Source: Candidatus Methylospira mobilis (GTDB lineage Bacteria; Pseudomonadota; Gammaproteobacteria; Methylococcales; Methylococcaceae). Taken from it: 64,000 nt of DNA. Location of the stretch: positions 677,716 to 741,715 of the forward strand of contig NZ_CP044205.1 in the NCBI RefSeq assembly GCF_009498235.1, given 5' to 3'. The translations under genes were made by a program, and so were the position numbers. Positions 23,051 to 31,575 of this stretch are shown piece after piece; positions within the stretch are counted from its first letter, which is position 1, and the number at the start of each line of letters is the position of its first letter. The notes under the pieces were generated by a model, which was not told the origin of the DNA, ran no database searches, and saw nothing but the letters and a program-made list of their open reading frames with translations.

Positions 23051-24805
23051 ATGGGCCTTCCAACGCTTGATACCCGCTATCTGTTTTTTACAGGAAAAGG
23101 CGGTGTCGGTAAGACATCCTTGTCCTGCGCAACCGGCATCGCTTTGGCCGAAAGCGGAAAGCGCGTGCTCGTTGTCAGCACCGATCCGGCTTCGAATCTC
23201 GACGAGGTATTGGGCGTAGCGCTAAGCTCGACGCCGACGCCGATACCGGAGGTAGCCGGACTGTTTGCGCTAAACATCGACTCTGAAGTATCCGCGCGCG
23301 ATTACCGCGAGCGCATGGTGTCGCCTTATCGCGGGATTTTGCCTCCGGCTGCGATTCAAAGCATGGAAGAACAGTTTTCCGGCGCGTGTGCGGTGGAAAT
23401 CGCCGCATTCGACGAGTTTTCCGCATTGATCGGTCATCCAGAGAAGACCCAGGATTTCGATCATGTGATTTTCGACACCGCGCCTACCGGCCATACCCTG
23501 CGACTGCTGTCCTTGCCTTCGGCCTGGAACGGCTACATCGAATCCTCAACCAGTGGCGCGTCTTGCCTTGGCCCATTGGCCGGGCTGGAAAAACAGCGGG
23601 CGTTGTATGCCGCAACCGTGGCGCAACTCGCCGATGCCCGGCAAACCAGCGTCGTATTGGTGAGCCGCGCCGATCTTTCCGCTTTGCATGAAGCGGAACG
23701 GGCCAGCCGTGAATTGGGCGAGCTGGGCATTTTGAATCAGGTGCTGGTGATCAACGGACTGTTTCAGGCCGCAACATCGGCGGACGCGATAGCCAACGCG
23801 ATGACGCGCCGCATGAATGCAGCGTTGGCGGCCATGCAGGAAAGGCTCGCGGCGCTGCCGCGTTTTGAAACACCCTTTATGCCCAAGAGCATGGTCGGTA
23901 TCGCCGCGTTGCGCGCCCTCTCCCAGCCGGAAGCTGACACTTCGCTACCAAGCGCCATATCCGCGCGCCCCGATCTGCCCAGCTTTAACAGCTTGGTAAA
24001 CGATCTGGAAAAAGCCGGGCATGGCGTCATCATGACCATGGGGAAAGGTGGCGTCGGCAAAACCACTATCGCCGCCGCTATCGCCACGGAATTGGCGCAA
24101 CGCGGCCACAGCGTCGTGCTATCGACCACCGATCCGGCTGCGCACGTTGCGGCCGCTATCGAAAATCCGGTGAAAGGCCTGTCTGTCAGCCGGATCGACC
24201 CGGAAGCGGAAGTAGAGAAGTACCGGCAAGAGGTATTGGAAAAAACCGCCAATAACCTTGATGCCAATGTCAGGGAGATGCTGGAAGAGGATCTACGTTC
24301 GCCCTGCACCGAAGAAATCGCGGTCTTCCGGGCTTTCGCTAAAACGGTGGATGCCGGTAAAAATGCGTTCGTGGTATTGGACACCGCGCCGACTGGCCAT
24401 ACCATTTTGCTGCTCGACGCCGCCGAAGCCTATCACCGTGAAGTCATGCGCATGCAGGGCGACATGCCGGAAGCGGTGCGCCAACTGTTGCCGCGTTTGC
24501 GCGATCCGGACTTCACGCGGGTCATTATCGCCACGCTGGCGGAGGCTACCCCGGTTCACGAAGCCGAACGCCTGCAAAACGATCTGGTTCGCGCCGGTAT
24601 TCAGCCTTACGCCTGGGTCATCAATCAAAGCCTGTTGGCGAGCGGCACGCGCGATCCGTTGCTGGCCGAACGCGGCCGGTATGAAATCCCTTTTGTGCTG
24701 AAGGTAGCCAGGGAACTGTCGTCGCGTTGCGTGCTGATTCCCTGGCTGGCGAAACCGCCCATCGGCAGCAAAGGACTTGCGCAGATCACTGATTCCGTAA
24801 CCTGA
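23051..24805 (+). CDS. arsA: Arsenite-stimulated ATPase ArsA
   Basis: Energises arsenite extrusion by binding the membrane carrier. The 584-residue protein is the typical tandem of two homologous halves, with P-loops GKGGVGKTS (about 15-23) and GKGGVGKTT (about 331-339), each followed by a DTAPTGHT signal segment. The arsenic-binding cysteines Cys113 and Cys172 are at exactly the R773 positions, and a third, Cys419 in RSPCTEE, corresponds to Cys422. It sits after arsD and before arsC and acr3. The operon pairs ArsA with an Acr3 carrier rather than ArsB, which is also known in other bacteria. Confidence 0.97.
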   Translation: MGLPTLDTRYLFFTGKGGVGKTSLSCATGIALAESGKRVLVVSTDPASNLDEVLGVALSSTPTPIPEVAGLFALNIDSEVSARDYRERMVSPYRGILPPAAIQSMEEQFSGACAVEIAAFDEFSALIGHPEKTQDFDHVIFDTAPTGHTLRLLSLPSAWNGYIESSTSGASCLGPLAGLEKQRALYAATVAQLADARQTSVVLVSRADLSALHEAERASRELGELGILNQVLVINGLFQAATSADAIANAMTRRMNAALAAMQERLAALPRFETPFMPKSMVGIAALRALSQPEADTSLPSAISARPDLPSFNSLVNDLEKAGHGVIMTMGKGGVGKTTIAAAIATELAQRGHSVVLSTTDPAAHVAAAIENPVKGLSVSRIDPEAEVEKYRQEVLEKTANNLDANVREMLEEDLRSPCTEEIAVFRAFAKTVDAGKNAFVVLDTAPTGHTILLLDAAEAYHREVMRMQGDMPEAVRQLLPRLRDPDFTRVIIATLAEATPVHEAERLQNDLVRAGIQPYAWVINQSLLASGTRDPLLAERGRYEIPFVLKVARELSSRCVLIPWLAKPPIGSKGLAQITDSVT

Positions 24806-24842
24806 CAGTGCGAAACGAGGTGATTTCCTTGAAAGATTATCC

Positions 24843-24948
24843 CTGGTACGAAACCGTCCATGGCGCCCGGATTCCGGCATTCCCTGCCGGAATGACGAGA
24901 TAAAGAAGCGAGCTGGAACTCTGGTATGTTTATTCATGGAAATAGCCT
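24843..24948. repeat. Dispersed palindromic repeat, copy A
   Basis: About 106 bases lying between arsA and arsC. The core ATTCCGGCA...TGCCGGAAT (24871-24893) is a palindrome; flanks include CCATGGCGCCCGG and AAGAAGCGAGCTGGAACTCTGG. The same unit occurs inverted at 31500-31545 plus 32824-32883, where an IS3 element splits it. Copies agree over almost the full length, so this is a MITE- or REP-like element of this genome. It separates arsA from arsC without breaking either gene. Confidence 0.85.
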
Positions 24949-25004
24949 TAGGCTCATTATCGTCGGCAATCGTTTATCAACCATCGAACAGAAGGACTTT
25001 ATCC

Positions 25005-25496
25005 ATGACTCAAAAACCATTGACTGTTTTAGTTCTTTGTACCGGCAACTCCTGCCGCAGTATTATCGGCGAAGCGCTGGTCAATCACCTGGGTGCGGGC
25101 CGAGTGCGGGCTTTCAGCGCCGGCAGTCACCCCGTCGGTAAGGTTAACGAAAACGCGCTGGCGACTCTGGCGCGGCATGGACTGCCAACAAAAGGCTACT
25201 CCAGTAAATCCTGGGATGACCTGGAAAACGAGAACATCGATATCGTGATTACCGTCTGCGATAACGCAGCCGGCGAAGTCTGCCCGGCTTATTTGGGTTC
25301 GGTGGTGCGCGCGCATTGGGGCTTGCCTGATCCGGCTCATGTCAGCGGAACTCCGGAAGTCATCGCGGCGGCTTTTGAGGAAACTTATGCCGTGATGGAA
25401 AAGCGTATCCAAATGTTTTTGGCGCTGCCGCTGGAAGACCTGTCCCGGCAGGAACTCAGCGAGAAACTGAACCAAATCGGCTCCGACGGGGAGTGA
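25005..25496 (+). CDS. arsC: Arsenate reductase ArsC, low-molecular-weight phosphatase type
   Basis: Reduces arsenate to arsenite using thioredoxin. The 163-residue protein has the phosphatase-like loop CTGNSCRS (Cys12 to Ser19), and HWGLPDPA near residue 105 contributes the catalytic Asp. The vicinal redox cysteines of the thioredoxin class correspond to DNAAGEVCP, where only Cys90 or so is visible nearby, so the exact cysteine relay is unsure. Start at 25005 is supported by GAAGGA upstream and by alignment (MTQKPLTVLVLCTGN); the frame is open earlier. It precedes acr3 by 29 bases. The truncated copy after arsR is a separate, broken paralogue. Confidence 0.93.
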   Translation: MTQKPLTVLVLCTGNSCRSIIGEALVNHLGAGRVRAFSAGSHPVGKVNENALATLARHGLPTKGYSSKSWDDLENENIDIVITVCDNAAGEVCPAYLGSVVRAHWGLPDPAHVSGTPEVIAAAFEETYAVMEKRIQMFLALPLEDLSRQELSEKLNQIGSDGE

Positions 25497-25525
25497 GGAA
25501 CCAAACATGTCAGGAGCATAACGCG

Positions 25526-26614
25526 ATGACCAGAAAACACTCTCACAACAGCAAGACAACACCCTCAACTAAAACGGATTCCGCCAGCCCTCTGAACTTG
25601 TTCGAGCGTTATTTAACGCTGTGGGTCGCTCTGTGCATTATCGCCGGTATTGCGCTGGGCCACTGGTTTCCTGCTGCGTTCCAGCTCATAGGCAAGCAGG
25701 AAATCGCCAGGGTCAATATTCCGGTTGGCCTGTTGATCTGGGTCATGATCGTGCCGATGCTGCTCAAGATCGACTTCGGCGCATTACATCAGGTCAAGGA
25801 ACACTGGAAAGGCATGGGCGTTACGCTGTTCATCAACTGGGCGGTCAAGCCGTTTTCGATGGCGCTGCTGGCGTGGATATTTATCCGGCAAGTCTTTGCT
25901 CCGCTGCTTCCCGCTGATCAGATCGACAGTTATATCGGCGGATTGATCCTGCTTGCTGCGGCCCCTTGTACCGCCATGGTGTTTGTGTGGAGCCAGCTGA
26001 CCAAGGGTGATCCGTATTTCACGCTGTCGCAAGTCGCGCTCAACGACCTGATCATGGTGTTCGCATTTGCGCCGATAGTCGCGCTGCTGCTCGGTTTGTC
26101 TTCAATTACGGTGCCGTGGGATACGCTGCTGACTTCCGTGGCGCTGTACATCGTCATTCCGGTTATACTCGCGCAGATTTGGCGCAAGCTGTTGCTGGTC
26201 AAAGGCGAGGCTTATTTTCAAAAAGTGTTGCACGCTGTCGGACCGTTCTCGATAGCCGCGCTGCTGGCTACCCTGATCCTGTTGTTCGCGTTTCAGGGAG
26301 GCGCCATTATTCGCCAGCCGCAGGTGATCGCAATTTTGTCGGTGCCGATTTTGATACAGGTGTTCTTCAATTCCGGTCTGGCTTATCTGCTGAACCGGCA
26401 GCTTGGCGTTGCGCATTGCGTCGCCGCGCCGTCCAGTCTTATTGGGGCAAGCAACTTTTTCGAGCTGGCGGTAGCAACCGCCATCAGCCTGTTCGGTTTC
26501 GAATCCGGTGCGGCTCTGGCCACTGTGGTCGGCGTGTTGATCGAGGTGCCGGTAATGCTGCTGGTCGTTGAAGTCGTCAATCGTTCACGGCCCTGGTATG
26601 AGCGGCGCGTTTAG
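25526..26614 (+). CDS. acr3: Arsenite efflux permease of the Acr3 family
   Basis: Expels arsenite across the inner membrane. The 362-residue protein has ten hydrophobic spans and the family signatures AAAPCTAMVFVWS with the essential Cys148 and SNFFELAVA with the essential Glu. A 25-residue polar, Lys/Ser/Thr-rich N-terminus precedes the first span. I start at the ATG at 25526, which has CAGGAG upstream. It closes the ars operon; ArsA upstream can convert such a carrier into an ATP-driven pump. Often labelled arsB in annotation, but the sequence is Acr3, not ArsB. Confidence 0.95.
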   Translation: MTRKHSHNSKTTPSTKTDSASPLNLFERYLTLWVALCIIAGIALGHWFPAAFQLIGKQEIARVNIPVGLLIWVMIVPMLLKIDFGALHQVKEHWKGMGVTLFINWAVKPFSMALLAWIFIRQVFAPLLPADQIDSYIGGLILLAAAPCTAMVFVWSQLTKGDPYFTLSQVALNDLIMVFAFAPIVALLLGLSSITVPWDTLLTSVALYIVIPVILAQIWRKLLLVKGEAYFQKVLHAVGPFSIAALLATLILLFAFQGGAIIRQPQVIAILSVPILIQVFFNSGLAYLLNRQLGVAHCVAAPSSLIGASNFFELAVATAISLFGFESGAALATVVGVLIEVPVMLLVVEVVNRSRPWYERRV

Positions 26615-26666
26615 TCTCAACCCGCAGCTTCCTGTCCCGACTCAAAAGCACTTGTTGAATTGTGGG

Positions 26667-26743
26667 GTAACTATTCAGCTACCCCTTTGCCTATAAATTT
26701 TTCCGCCGTAAGCTCGCGCAGGTTCAGCTGGCTGAATAGTTAC
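26667..26743. repeat. Inverted repeat after acr3
   Basis: GTAACTATTCAGC (26667-26679) and its exact complement GCTGAATAGTTAC (26731-26743), 51 bases apart; each arm is also bordered by AATTGTGG in direct orientation. It lies in the convergent gap between acr3 and the methyltransferase gene. It could be a short mobile relic or a bidirectional terminator of long-loop form; no T-run is seen. Confidence 0.6.
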
Positions 26744-26753
26744 AATTGTGGCT

Positions 26754-27416
26754 TCATTGCTTTATGACCAGCCCAAGCCCGTCGGCAACCGGAAGCAGGC
26801 TGTTGATGACCCGGGCATCATGATGGATTTTTTCGTTAAGTGCGCGTATCGCCAGCGTGTCCTTATCGGTTGCGCCGGGATCGGCCACCTTACCGCCCCA
26901 TAACAGATTGTCCAGCAACAACAATCCGCCTGTGCGCAGTAGCTGTAGCGTGCGTTCGTAATAGCCGTCGTAATTTTCCTTGTCGGCGTCTATGAAGGCC
27001 ATATCGTATAGTCCGGAATGGCCGTCCGCAATCAGCTCATCCAGCGTAGTCAGGGCCGGTCCCAGTTGCAGGCTTATCTTGCCGCTTACGCCGGCCAACT
27101 CCCAATAGCGGCGCGCGACGCCGGTCCATTCCTCGCTGACATCGCAGGCCGTAATGCGCCCGTCCTCCGGCAAGGCCAGCGCTACGGCCAGGGAGCTGTA
27201 ACCGGTGAACACGCCGATTTCGAGTACGCGTTTTGCCTGTATCAGTTTTGCCAGCAATGCCATGAACTGGCCTTGCTCCGGCGTAATCTGCATTCCGGCC
27301 AGGGGCAGTTGCGCAGTTTCTTCCCTGAGCCGGCGCTGCACCGCGGATTCGCGCGACGATACCGACAGCAGGTAATCATAAAGCGTATCGCTTAAGCCAA
27401 GATTCTTGTTTGACAT
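26754..27416 (-). CDS. Class I SAM-dependent O-methyltransferase (caffeoyl-CoA OMT-like)
   Basis: 220-residue soluble methyltransferase of the AdoMet_MTase family 3. The SAM loop VLEIGVFTGYSSLAVALALP is at about 60-79, the acidic residue of ACDVSEEW follows, and the metal-site segment FIDADKENYDGYYERTL and LLLDNLLWGGKV are present, so a divalent-metal-dependent enzyme acting on a catechol-like or other hydroxyl group is expected. Start at 27416 gives MSNKNLGLSDTLYDYLLSV, typical of the family; the frame is open 68 codons further upstream but without homology. It is monocistronic and convergent with acr3. The true substrate is unknown. Confidence 0.9.
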   Translation of the reverse strand: MSNKNLGLSDTLYDYLLSVSSRESAVQRRLREETAQLPLAGMQITPEQGQFMALLAKLIQAKRVLEIGVFTGYSSLAVALALPEDGRITACDVSEEWTGVARRYWELAGVSGKISLQLGPALTTLDELIADGHSGLYDMAFIDADKENYDGYYERTLQLLRTGGLLLLDNLLWGGKVADPGATDKDTLAIRALNEKIHHDARVINSLLPVADGLGLVIKQ

Positions 27417-27514
27417 GGCGGCTCCAATATGTGGGGGGGGTACTTTTGAGTCATAAACGAAGCGTCCGGGTTGAGGCAAACCAGCCGGGACACGCAGAAG
27501 CGTGTCGGGGGAGA

Positions 27515-28075
27515 TTAACCACGGGGGGGCGAAGTCCACATCCGCTGAGGCTGGGCAAAAGGAGTTACGCTCACGCCGGCGGGATGAAAGTACTCCAGCA
27601 GCTTTGCGTTGCGCAGCCAACCGCGCACATTGCGTTCAAGAGTTTGCTCCTGGTACTCGCGAGTTACAAAATTACGCTCGACGTAATGGGTGTAAAGCTC
27701 CTGCAATTTGGTTTGGACATCCTCGGCCAAAACGATGCGCGACTCACTGAAGCGCAGCATGGTTTCACGCGGCTTGACGATTTCGCGCCACAGCGCCAGC
27801 GCACCGGCGCGATCCAGATGCAAATCTCCGCCCTTCGGTTTGAGCATGTCGTCGATACGTTGCAATTCTTCGCGTAAAGTGCGCATGCACGCGCGAAAAA
27901 CAGCGGAATCCATGTGTTCGAAAAAGCGAGTCACTCGCGCATAGCGGTGCATCAATAGTTTGAAACCAAAAAAACGGGCATTGGGCGCAAACACGACCAC
28001 GCCGACATTGGCGAACTCGCCTGTTTCGACGAAAGGCATGAAACGGACAATACTATAGTGACAAGCGGTATTCAT
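27515..28075 (-). CDS. DUF3037 family protein
   Basis: 186-residue protein beginning MNTACHYSIVRFMPFVETGEFANVGVVVFAP, which is the conserved opening of DUF3037 proteins (a short beta-rich domain, about 120 residues). The rest is helical (RACMRTLREELQRIDDML and later). Elsewhere this family is usually encoded next to a HipA-like kinase, suggesting a toxin-antitoxin or regulatory pair; no such kinase is present here. The gene ends shortly after a run of seven C residues on its own strand, a place where a frameshift could easily change the C-terminus. Function unknown. Confidence 0.75.
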   Translation of the reverse strand: MNTACHYSIVRFMPFVETGEFANVGVVVFAPNARFFGFKLLMHRYARVTRFFEHMDSAVFRACMRTLREELQRIDDMLKPKGGDLHLDRAGALALWREIVKPRETMLRFSESRIVLAEDVQTKLQELYTHYVERNFVTREYQEQTLERNVRGWLRNAKLLEYFHPAGVSVTPFAQPQRMWTSPPRG

Positions 28076-28112
28076 GACGGCAACAACCAAAAAACATCAG
28101 TGAGCCAAAACA

Positions 28113-28295
28113 TCAGTGAGCCTTATCCAGCAACTTCCTGGCTTCGACGAAAGGAAATTCAACCGGAATCGTCCGTTCCGTATCAATGAACATCCAGAAC
28201 TCGGGGAGATTATGGCAGCTTGCTTCCCGGATACCCAGTGCCTGCGTGTATCGTTGCGTATAGTCATTCCTCCGGGTTATTAAGTCGCTGAACAT
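28113..28295 (-). CDS. Small hypothetical protein, 60 residues
   Basis: Begins MFSDLITRRNDYTQRYTQ and ends FPFVEARKLLDKAH. No family is recognised and the ribosome-binding site is poor. It lies 37 bases upstream of the DUF3037 gene on the same strand and downstream of the restriction locus. It may be a fragment of a lost partner of DUF3037 or not a gene at all. Confidence 0.3.
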   Translation of the reverse strand: MFSDLITRRNDYTQRYTQALGIREASCHNLPEFWMFIDTERTIPVEFPFVEARKLLDKAH

Positions 28296-28389
28296 TGAAG
28301 GTATATCGTCAGAGAAAACATGTAGTTTGACGAAGTCCTTGCCCGAAAACCTTTGGCAAAGATCTGTCCCCGGTTATTCTATTGACTCG

Positions 28390-29031
28390 TTAAGTACCGT
28401 TAAGCAAAGTTGTAAGAAAAGGAAATTCATGGCAGCAAATGGCATCTATCTGTTGTCGGATATAGTCATCACCGCTGTCGTGCCTGGCTAAGCAGAGATA
28501 GTGATTTTTTCCTTCATGTTGTGCATAAATAATCCACTCACCAGATAGTGCTTCTGCATTGGCTAACCGCTTCCAGTTTCCACTCACGACATCATTCGCA
28601 AGTGGCTTGATGTCTTCTATGGTGACATAGCGTTCTTCGCCCGCTTCCTGCGCTTCACGCATACATTGCTGGAACAATGGTATACCATATAGATCGAGTC
28701 CTTTTTTTACATTGAGGGCCAATGCACGCAGCCCATCCTCAAGGTAGTGCTTATGCCATAGCCCTTTCAGCGGTGACTTTGGGCGATTGAACTGACTAGG
28801 CGGCTTTAGCTGGCTTGGTGTTCCTATGCCTTCCAAAGCTTGTATCTCGTGGATGACCTTTGCCGGATTTAATGCTCCTGATTTAAAACCACCAAATAGC
28901 CCCAGTAATAAAAGCATGCTGTATCGGCCTGGCGCAATGGCTTCAAGGCCAATGAAGTTGGCGAAGTAGGTTAACTCCGCAGACATGTCGTCGCCATTGG
29001 CAGCTGTCGCAGTAAATTTTTTATCCGTCAT
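28390..29031 (-). CDS. Hypothetical protein coupled to hsdS
   Basis: 213-residue protein of unknown family. Its ATG overlaps the hsdS stop as TAATG, so it is almost certainly co-translated with hsdS and belongs to the restriction locus. It is soluble by appearance, with a hydrophobic segment YSMLLLLGLFGGFKSGAL (about 37-54), an HKHYLEDGLRALALNVKKGL helix and a C-terminal half that reads WIIYAQHEGKNHYLCLARH. No catalytic motif of known nucleases or methylases is seen. It may be an accessory or immunity-type protein of the type I system. Confidence 0.7.
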   Translation of the reverse strand: MTDKKFTATAANGDDMSAELTYFANFIGLEAIAPGRYSMLLLLGLFGGFKSGALNPAKVIHEIQALEGIGTPSQLKPPSQFNRPKSPLKGLWHKHYLEDGLRALALNVKKGLDLYGIPLFQQCMREAQEAGEERYVTIEDIKPLANDVVSGNWKRLANAEALSGEWIIYAQHEGKNHYLCLARHDSGDDYIRQQIDAICCHEFPFLTTLLNGT

Positions 29032-30704
29032 TACGCGGCAAGCCTCATAGTCGGAGATAAAGCTGCGTGCAGCGCAGCAGCCAATAGGCGGCGGCTGTCG
29101 GTTTCAGTAGTGGTTAGCTGCGTATCCAGTTGGTCGCATAGCGTCATCAGTTCATCGATCTTGGCGACGATGCGTTGTTGCTCAGTGATAGGTGGGAGAG
29201 GGAATACAAACGAAGCGAGTCCTTTGCCTGTGAAATGTTTTATTCCAACTCCGGTGAAATAAGATGAAAGCCTCCCGCAGTCTGAGCTTTCGCGGAGTAC
29301 ATTGACGAAAAACTCTGGATTAACATTACCGGAAAACCGCACACGATGAATGGCTTTTTGGAAATAGATGCTACTTTCTCGCTCATCCCATACAGCTGCG
29401 CGTCCAGGTTCACCACCTTCACAAATCAGAACATCACCATGACGTAACGCGAATTGATCAAGTTCTTCATCTTCAAATGGCATTTCGTACAAATCTGATA
29501 AATTGAAGTCGAACCAACGTACATTGATATTTCGAAGGTAGCGACGAGGCGAGCCCTTATTTTTTGCCTTATCCAGCATTTTTCCCAGTCGGTTTTCTCC
29601 GGTTTGCTCTACTGTCGTCCACTGCCAGGAATCAGGGATTTGAAATGGCGCAATGTTGTTGGTTGGTATTGCTCCGCTACGCTTGGGTAGAGTGGCGGCA
29701 GGTTCATCATTCGGGTCTTGAGGAACCAGCCGCCCACGCACAGCCAGATTGAGTATAGTTTGACGTAGCTGTTTGATGTGCTCGGGACGGGTAGAAAGAC
29801 GCGGCAGGTTATCCAGGTGAAAGCGGGCGGCTTCCCTGGCTTCTTCCGGTTCTGAAACGCAAATGCGTTGCAGGCTGGCTTTAACCAATCGGTCGCGCCG
29901 TGTTTCGCGCTTGTTTTTCGCTGCCTCCAACTGGACGCATAGGGTCATTAGTTCATCGACTTTGGCGACGATGCGGTGTTGTTCGGCGAGAGGAGGGAGT
30001 GGCACGACGAAGTTCTGGATATCTTCCAAAGAAACGTTATTCATAGCACCGCCCCTTGACTTATCTAGAACATCTTGAGCAACAGACGACTGAATACAGA
30101 TAAGAAGGAACGATGGGATATAAATAAGCTTGGTACCACGAATAATAGCTAGTGCCTGATTAGTATTCGCGGGGAGTATTTCCTTTGTCACAACCGCACA
30201 GGTACCAATTGAGCCCGCGATTGAAAACAGAATGTCACCATCATCTAATCTGGAGCGGGCCAAGAAGTTATGCGTTGCTTCTGAAATATAGCTTGTTACA
30301 TTGGCAGGAAAAAGGCGTCCTTTTTTTATTGCTTCTACCTTGATGAAGTTAACTCCTGTTTCTGTGAACGAATGACCGTAGGAAGTCGGCGTACTTCCTT
30401 TTGTTATTAAAGTTGATAAAGCTCCAAGACGCTCCCATTTCCAGTTGACTGGACTGATATTAGGCACCTCATCTTTATCAACTGTTCGAAGCTGCTTTTG
30501 TCTCCGAAGCGTTCCTTCCCGCACTAACCGTACCTTCTCCGCCTGAATCCGCTTCAACAACTCCGCAGCCGGTTCATCATGCGGGTCTTGCTCCACCAGC
30601 TTGCCGCGCACCGCCAGATCGAAGATAAAGCGGCGCAGGCGCGGTATCGCGTCCGGCACCTCGCTGATGCGGTCGAAGTGTTGCAGCAGAAGTTCGGCGT
30701 TCAT
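29031..30704 (-). CDS. hsdS: Type I restriction-modification specificity subunit HsdS
   Basis: Directs the methylase and nuclease subunits to a bipartite DNA target. The 557-residue protein has two target-recognition domains (about 85-240 and 340-510), each followed by the conserved helical spacer: LPPLAEQHRIVAKVDELM after the first and LPPITEQQRIVAKIDELM after the second. Start at 30704 (MNAELLLQHFDRISEVPD) lies one base after the hepT stop, so its translation is probably coupled to the toxin gene. Both recognition domains look full length. The spacer repeats would allow domain shuffling. Target sequence cannot be predicted by eye. Confidence 0.94.
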   Translation of the reverse strand: MNAELLLQHFDRISEVPDAIPRLRRFIFDLAVRGKLVEQDPHDEPAAELLKRIQAEKVRLVREGTLRRQKQLRTVDKDEVPNISPVNWKWERLGALSTLITKGSTPTSYGHSFTETGVNFIKVEAIKKGRLFPANVTSYISEATHNFLARSRLDDGDILFSIAGSIGTCAVVTKEILPANTNQALAIIRGTKLIYIPSFLLICIQSSVAQDVLDKSRGGAMNNVSLEDIQNFVVPLPPLAEQHRIVAKVDELMTLCVQLEAAKNKRETRRDRLVKASLQRICVSEPEEAREAARFHLDNLPRLSTRPEHIKQLRQTILNLAVRGRLVPQDPNDEPAATLPKRSGAIPTNNIAPFQIPDSWQWTTVEQTGENRLGKMLDKAKNKGSPRRYLRNINVRWFDFNLSDLYEMPFEDEELDQFALRHGDVLICEGGEPGRAAVWDERESSIYFQKAIHRVRFSGNVNPEFFVNVLRESSDCGRLSSYFTGVGIKHFTGKGLASFVFPLPPITEQQRIVAKIDELMTLCDQLDTQLTTTETDSRRLLAAALHAALSPTMRLAA

Positions 30705-30705
30705 C

Positions 30706-31056
30706 TTAAGGATCGCCCGCCTTATCAAGCAGCTCGGTCACGGTGCTATGGAGCTCCGGCAGGGATTCCTGAATGGTGCGCCAGACCGTAAGGTCATTAA
30801 CCGCAGCATAACCATGGATCAGTAGATTGCGAAACGCCACGATTTGTGGAACATCGGGAATCCGGTCAGCCCATTGCGGATCAATTTTGCATAACTGGTT
30901 AAGCGCCTCGCCGATGATTTCGAACTGTCGCTCGACAGCGGAACTCAACATCCGGTCACTGATGTAATCATCAAAGGTCTTGTCCACGACAAATTCAAGT
31001 ATCGCCTCGGCAGCCTCCCGTACATCCCATAGGTAGGCGCGGGGATCACGCTCCAT
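30706..31056 (-). CDS. hepT: HepT-like HEPN toxin (DUF86)
   Basis: HEPN-domain toxin of the MntA-HepT type VII toxin-antitoxin systems, an RNase neutralised when MntA AMPylates it. The 116-residue helical protein carries the RX4HXY motif as RNLLIHGY (Arg76, His81, Tyr83), preceded by the IIGEALNQL helix usual for the family. It overlaps mntA by 11 bases at its start and ends one base before the hsdS start. Its place inside a restriction operon suggests a back-up abortive function or stabilisation of the locus, which is my inference. Confidence 0.9.
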   Translation of the reverse strand: MERDPRAYLWDVREAAEAILEFVVDKTFDDYISDRMLSSAVERQFEIIGEALNQLCKIDPQWADRIPDVPQIVAFRNLLIHGYAAVNDLTVWRTIQESLPELHSTVTELLDKAGDP

Positions 31057-31357
31057 AGATTATCTCGCGGGTTTGGTTGATGCTTGCCTGAACATAAGGG
31101 TTACGAATGGCGGAGGCTTCCGCCAGATCGACTTTTCGACCAAGAATACGGGACAGGCCGGTTTGTAAATCGAAAAAGGTTTTGAGCGAAGGACTGCCGG
31201 AAGCCGTTGAGAACTCGACAAGAAAGTCCGCATCGCTGGTTTCAGGATTGAAATCGGTGCCGCGCGCGGCAGAACCGAAAATCTCAAGGCGCTGGACACG
31301 ATAGCGGCGGCAAAGCTCTGCGATGGGTTCCTTTCTGTCATGGATTAGAGGGTGCAT
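31046..31357 (-). CDS. mntA: MntA-like nucleotidyltransferase antitoxin
   Basis: Minimal nucleotidyltransferase that inactivates HepT by attaching AMP to its tyrosine. The 103-residue protein shows the catalytic loop as FGSAARGTDFNPETSDADF (Gly28-Ser29 and Asp42, Asp44), two residues longer than the usual GSX10DXD spacing. It starts the small operon mntA-hepT-hsdS-ORF213. The IS3 element ends 188 bases upstream, so transcription must now come from this short gap or from the IS. Confidence 0.88.
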   Translation of the reverse strand: MHPLIHDRKEPIAELCRRYRVQRLEIFGSAARGTDFNPETSDADFLVEFSTASGSPSLKTFFDLQTGLSRILGRKVDLAEASAIRNPYVQASINQTREIIYGA

Positions 31358-31575
31358 GCCGGTTTACCCTGGATGTCGGTTAATCGAACGGGACAATCAG
31401 TGAATATCCGCTTTGCGGCTGCTTCATTTTGAGCGCAGTTTATCACCGTTGCAGCAAGCCTTGATGCAGTGGGTTTGTCTCACCAGCGGTGAGACTTTCA
31501 GGCTATTTCCATGAAAACATACCAGAGTTCCAGTTCGCTTCTTTATGTAATGGTCAACAAAAACCGGACACCTGT

